A stretch of 64,000 nucleotides of DNA from Monosporascus cannonballus (Eukaryota; Ascomycota; Sordariomycetes; Xylariales). Positions 60,506 through 64,000 of the stretch are shown here, piece by piece. A program made the position numbers and the translations under genes. Location of the stretch: assembly GCA_004154925.1 (NCBI GenBank), contig QJNS01000028.1, positions 62,001 to 126,000 on the forward strand. Direction: 5' to 3'. How positions within the stretch are numbered: the stretch's first letter is position 1; every line of letters starts with the position of its first letter. The notes under the pieces were generated by a model that did no database searches, was not told the DNA's origin, and worked only from the letters and a program-made list of their open reading frames with translations.

Positions 60506-61104
60506 TTGGTTGTGAAGATTTGTGGCTGGCTGTTGATACTTAGTAGAGTGTGTGCAGTGTAGGACTAAAGCGCTGGGTTGGAAAGACTGATGGTATTATA
60601 TACAGTGCTAAATTCAAAACATGGGCGGATCTACGTATTTACATCGCCTCCATAAAGCACCAAAGTTGAACAAACTTTTTTGAGTGCAAACAAAATCATG
60701 GGAAGATCACCTGCCTATTCGTTCTGGATTCGACTGTGAGAGTGTGTTGATCCCTTCGCTAACGCGGCAGGTACGCGGAGGATTTGGATACCCAGCAAAG
60801 ACCCGAGACCGGCTGTTGTTGCGGAACGTTAAATACGAACTTCTCGGGTAGCATCCTGACGTAACTGTACATGTGTGAGAGATTTCTTCGCTACCCAGTG
60901 ATGTATTTAGGGGCTTATAGCGGGGTTCAGTGAGAGCACTTGCCTTTTCACCTCTACCGGTACGAGACACTGCCAAACTTCTTGTTAGCTCTTGAGCCAT
61001 GCATCTGCTTTCTGATCCGGAAACCTATTACGATAAACCAAACCAGCCTTAACACCAGGTCAATGTGATGCCCCCAATAATGGAGACTTGCTAATTGTCG
61101 TGGA
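60506..61104. other. Intergenic region before the RIP block
   Basis: About 600 bp of ordinary composition, no gene seen. Contains the promoter of the minus gene at 59821. Confidence 0.5.
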
Positions 61105-61290
61105 ATAGAGGCATCTGTGTTAGTCATCAAGCTTCACAGCACCCCGGAAAAACCTTGTTCCGGCGCGCTCACAGTATATAGAGAGTTTCCTAATTACAGT
61201 TTCCTAAAGCTTAATTTTAGGTAGATAATGATTACTCTCTATATATTATTCAATTTTTTCTCGTAATTAATCTAATTGCAATTATTATAA
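61105..61290 (+). repeat. Dispersed repeat copy 2 (LTR-like, RIP-mutated)
   Basis: This is a direct copy of 57805-57990 (tgttagtcatcaagctt, cagcaccccggaaaaacctt, ttccgg, cacagtatatagagag). After the TATA segment the C positions of copy 1 are mostly T here, as RIP would produce. The repeat marks the border between normal DNA and the AT-rich block, and is probably the 5' end of the element that fills it. Confidence 0.65.
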
Positions 61291-64000
61291 ATCCTGTATT
61301 TTAATTGCGCAAAATAATTACTGTTAATTTAGTCTTAATTTTCTTGGTTAAGTTAAAATAACTTATTATTATTTAATATATCGAATAATCTTATTTTTAG
61401 AAATATGATTTTCAAAAATTGTTTTAATTATTTTTATTAATATCTTTTTATGTTTTAACATTTTATATAACATTTAATATTTTATCAATTTTGATATAAG
61501 TAACATAAATTATTTTACGAGCTTTCGAAAATCTTTTTTGTTTAAGGAATATATTATATAAATTAACGTTTAAGTAAAAATGTATTATATTTAAACTTCA
61601 GTGAATTAGCAAAACCTGAGCGACAATCATTTTTAACATAGTTTTTTTTCGTAAGATTTTAAAAGGTTTTGTATTAAAAGTTTTAAAAATAAATATAATA
61701 TAAATTTTAAATGGTTTAAGGAAAATAAACAGAAACAGTTATGAAGGGTTTTCAAAAGTAATATTAAATATATTAATATTTAAACATAAATTAACGTAAC
61801 AGTAAAAATCTAATTTTATAAAATCTTTAAATTATATTAGTTACCTAAGGAAAAATTACGATCTAAAATTTAAGTAAAGAATTAAAGAGTTAATTGGTTT
61901 TTTTTCGTTAAGTACAATTATAACAGTATGTAAAATAATTATAAAACTTTATATTTAACGAACATAGACTATATAAGGCTTAAGTTATGATATAATACAT
62001 GGTTTGTAATTAATATTAAAACGAAAATATATAAGGTTTAGAAAATAAAGAAGTTATTTATAATAAAAGATTTGTTAAACGTTACAACGAAACGTTTTGT
62101 ACGAGATTAAGGGTAGAAAAGGTTTATTAATTTTATTAGAGATACTTTTTAAACAACTTTATATAAAGTATAAAAGAATTGAAGAATTAGTTCTTAAATA
62201 TATATTACGAATATAACTTAAAGGTGAACACTGAAAAGTTTAAAATTTTCAAAAGGTTATTAAGAAGATTATAATTTAAAAAGAAATATTATGGTAACTT
62301 GACGAAAGTTTTAATATATTAAAAATTTCTTAAACATAAATCCTTTTATTTAATTAATTTAAATAAACCTTTTTTATAAAAGCGTAACGATTACGCTAAC
62401 GTATACTTTGTAATTACTGAAATAATTATTGCAAAAATCAATCATTTTAATTAACAGATTTTCAAAACGACATATAAATCACGTAAATATAATAAATTAA
62501 AAAATTACGTAATAATTTTAGAAGGTTTTTTAAATAAAAGAAAATATTCGAGATATTATAAAACGATTAGTGTTTAACGCTAATACGTAATTTAATTACG
62601 TTATTAAAAGTTCTATTAATTTATGTATTTTCAATTTTTTAAAATTAATTTTAAAGATTCATCTTATTCTTTATTTCGATAAATATGTATTATCTTAATT
62701 CGCATTAATCGATAATTATAAGGCGAAATATTTAATAAATATTAAATGTTTATTCTTTTCGATACATTTATATTTGATATTGTAGAATAAATAATAAAAA
62801 CGAGATGCTCTTTGTTATTGATTAATGGTTTAAGAAAAGATTTAACGAAGAAGACTGTATTCAAAATATGCAATAAAATAAAATATACTTTTATTTTTAA
62901 AAATATAAGAATCATAAAATATTTCTATATTAAAATTATTATCGATATTATACATAGCAAAATTAACATTTAGTATTATTATTTTAAATTCTTTAAAAAA
63001 AGAAAGAAATAATAAACATTTATTTTTACAAGATTTATAGAAATATGTAATTTAGTTTCTTTTTCGAACGTAAATCAATATTCGTTTGTGCAAATATTTT
63101 ATGAAAAACTTTCTAAAACATAATAATTATATTAATATATTTGATAAATTAAAAAAAATAAAATAAGCCTTAAAATATTTAAACAATTATTTATGCCCTA
63201 ACAAAAAACCAAAAGATTTAGAGTACTTAATGTTTAAATATTTAAAATTTATATTACTAAGACTGTTCTTTAAAAACTTTTAAAACGTTATTATAAGAAG
63301 GGTAATATATTTAAAATATACATTTGAAGGCTTAATTTCTCAATCATTTTAACATATTACCCAAAATTATTTCAATTATATTTTCGATTATTCTCGTTAT
63401 ATATATTTTTTATCAATTTAAACAGTATAATATAACCCTTTGTATTTCTTGAATTAATACTCTTTTCTATATAATAATATTACAAATTATTAGGCATTTC
63501 GAATATAAAGTAAGTACGTAATATAAATTTTGAAAACTAAAACTAAATAGAAAATAATATTGGAATAATTATAGTAAATAGATTTAAAATTTATTAAATA
63601 TAATATATCGAAAAACCAATTAAAGTTAGAATCATATTTTAAATACTAAATATGTTTTAAAGAAAGTTAATAAATCTATTAAGAATTAATAAATAAAACG
63701 TTTAAGGTAAAGTTTAAAAAGCTTTCTTATATAATATTATCCCGAATTACTTTTACGACTTATTTATATTTAATTAAATATTGATTTAATATTTCAAATA
63801 ATATTTTTCTCAATATAATTTCAATATAAGTAGCTTAATTCTAATCAATTCTACCCTCGATTACTTAGAGGTTTTTTTAAATAATATATAAATATATCTC
63901 TTAGTAAGAAACGAAAAATACATATAAACAATAAATATAAAAGGTAAATATAAACAATAAATATAAAAAATAAAAGCGGACGTTTATATCGGATATTTAG
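61291..64000. mobile_element. RIP-degraded AT-rich block (right end)
   Basis: 2.7 kb of very AT-rich sequence with stops in every frame and no surviving domain I can name. The sudden change in composition at about 61230, together with the LTR-like repeat at its edge, indicates a transposable element destroyed by repeat-induced point mutation. It continues past the window. In fungi such blocks are normally heterochromatic. Confidence 0.75.

Overview
This window is nuclear DNA of a filamentous ascomycete, most likely a Sordariomycete. The evidence is short GT-AG introns of about 50-130 nt with CTAAC-like branch sites, fungal-specific families (BIM1-like copper protein, trans-enoyl reductase, fungal P450s, BUD22), and AT-rich blocks with the signature of repeat-induced point mutation (RIP). 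I found no convincing rRNA, tRNA or CRISPR. Exon coordinates were worked out by hand from splice motifs, reading phase and family expectation.

Layout. 1-3200 is an AT-rich, RIP-degraded block holding remains of a Ty3/gypsy chromodomain retrotransposon, and it ends in a 206-bp LTR (3201-3406). That LTR cuts a trans-enoyl reductase gene (minus). Next come an intact P450 (4959-6753, minus) and a frameshifted, truncated MFS exporter (7196-8151, plus): a decayed secondary-metabolite cluster edge. From 9.4 to 43.4 kb the DNA is ordinary euchromatin: a TM-anchored secreted protein, a BIM1/X325 copper protein, an IBtk-like ankyrin/RCC1/BTB protein, a mitochondrial 2-oxodicarboxylate carrier, an F-box/SIM protein, BUD22, an SDR, an oxoglutarate/malate-type carrier, a membrane methyltransferase-like protein, a second P450 (CYP52/86-like), a GNAT acetyltransferase and a type II membrane protein. 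From 43.4 to 60.5 kb gene density drops: a SnoaL-like protein, a second copy of the LTR in inverted orientation (46520-46724), a GH43 glycosidase, a sulfatase, an amidoligase with a break in a G8 tract, and a small secreted protein without an ATG. From about 61.2 kb the sequence is again AT-rich and RIP-degraded. It starts with a repeat whose less mutated copy lies at about 57.8 kb.

How parts fit together. The enoyl reductase, P450 and exporter would have served a polyketide or PKS-NRPS pathway; no synthase is in view and two of the three genes are broken. The two carriers both move dicarboxylates across the inner mitochondrial membrane. The GH43 enzyme and sulfatase are nutrient-scavenging enzymes. 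BUD22, the F-box/SIM protein and the IBtk-like protein look like housekeeping or regulatory genes. Several breaks sit in or beside homopolymers (MFS T-run and G-run, amidoligase G8), so real decay and residual assembly indels both remain possible.
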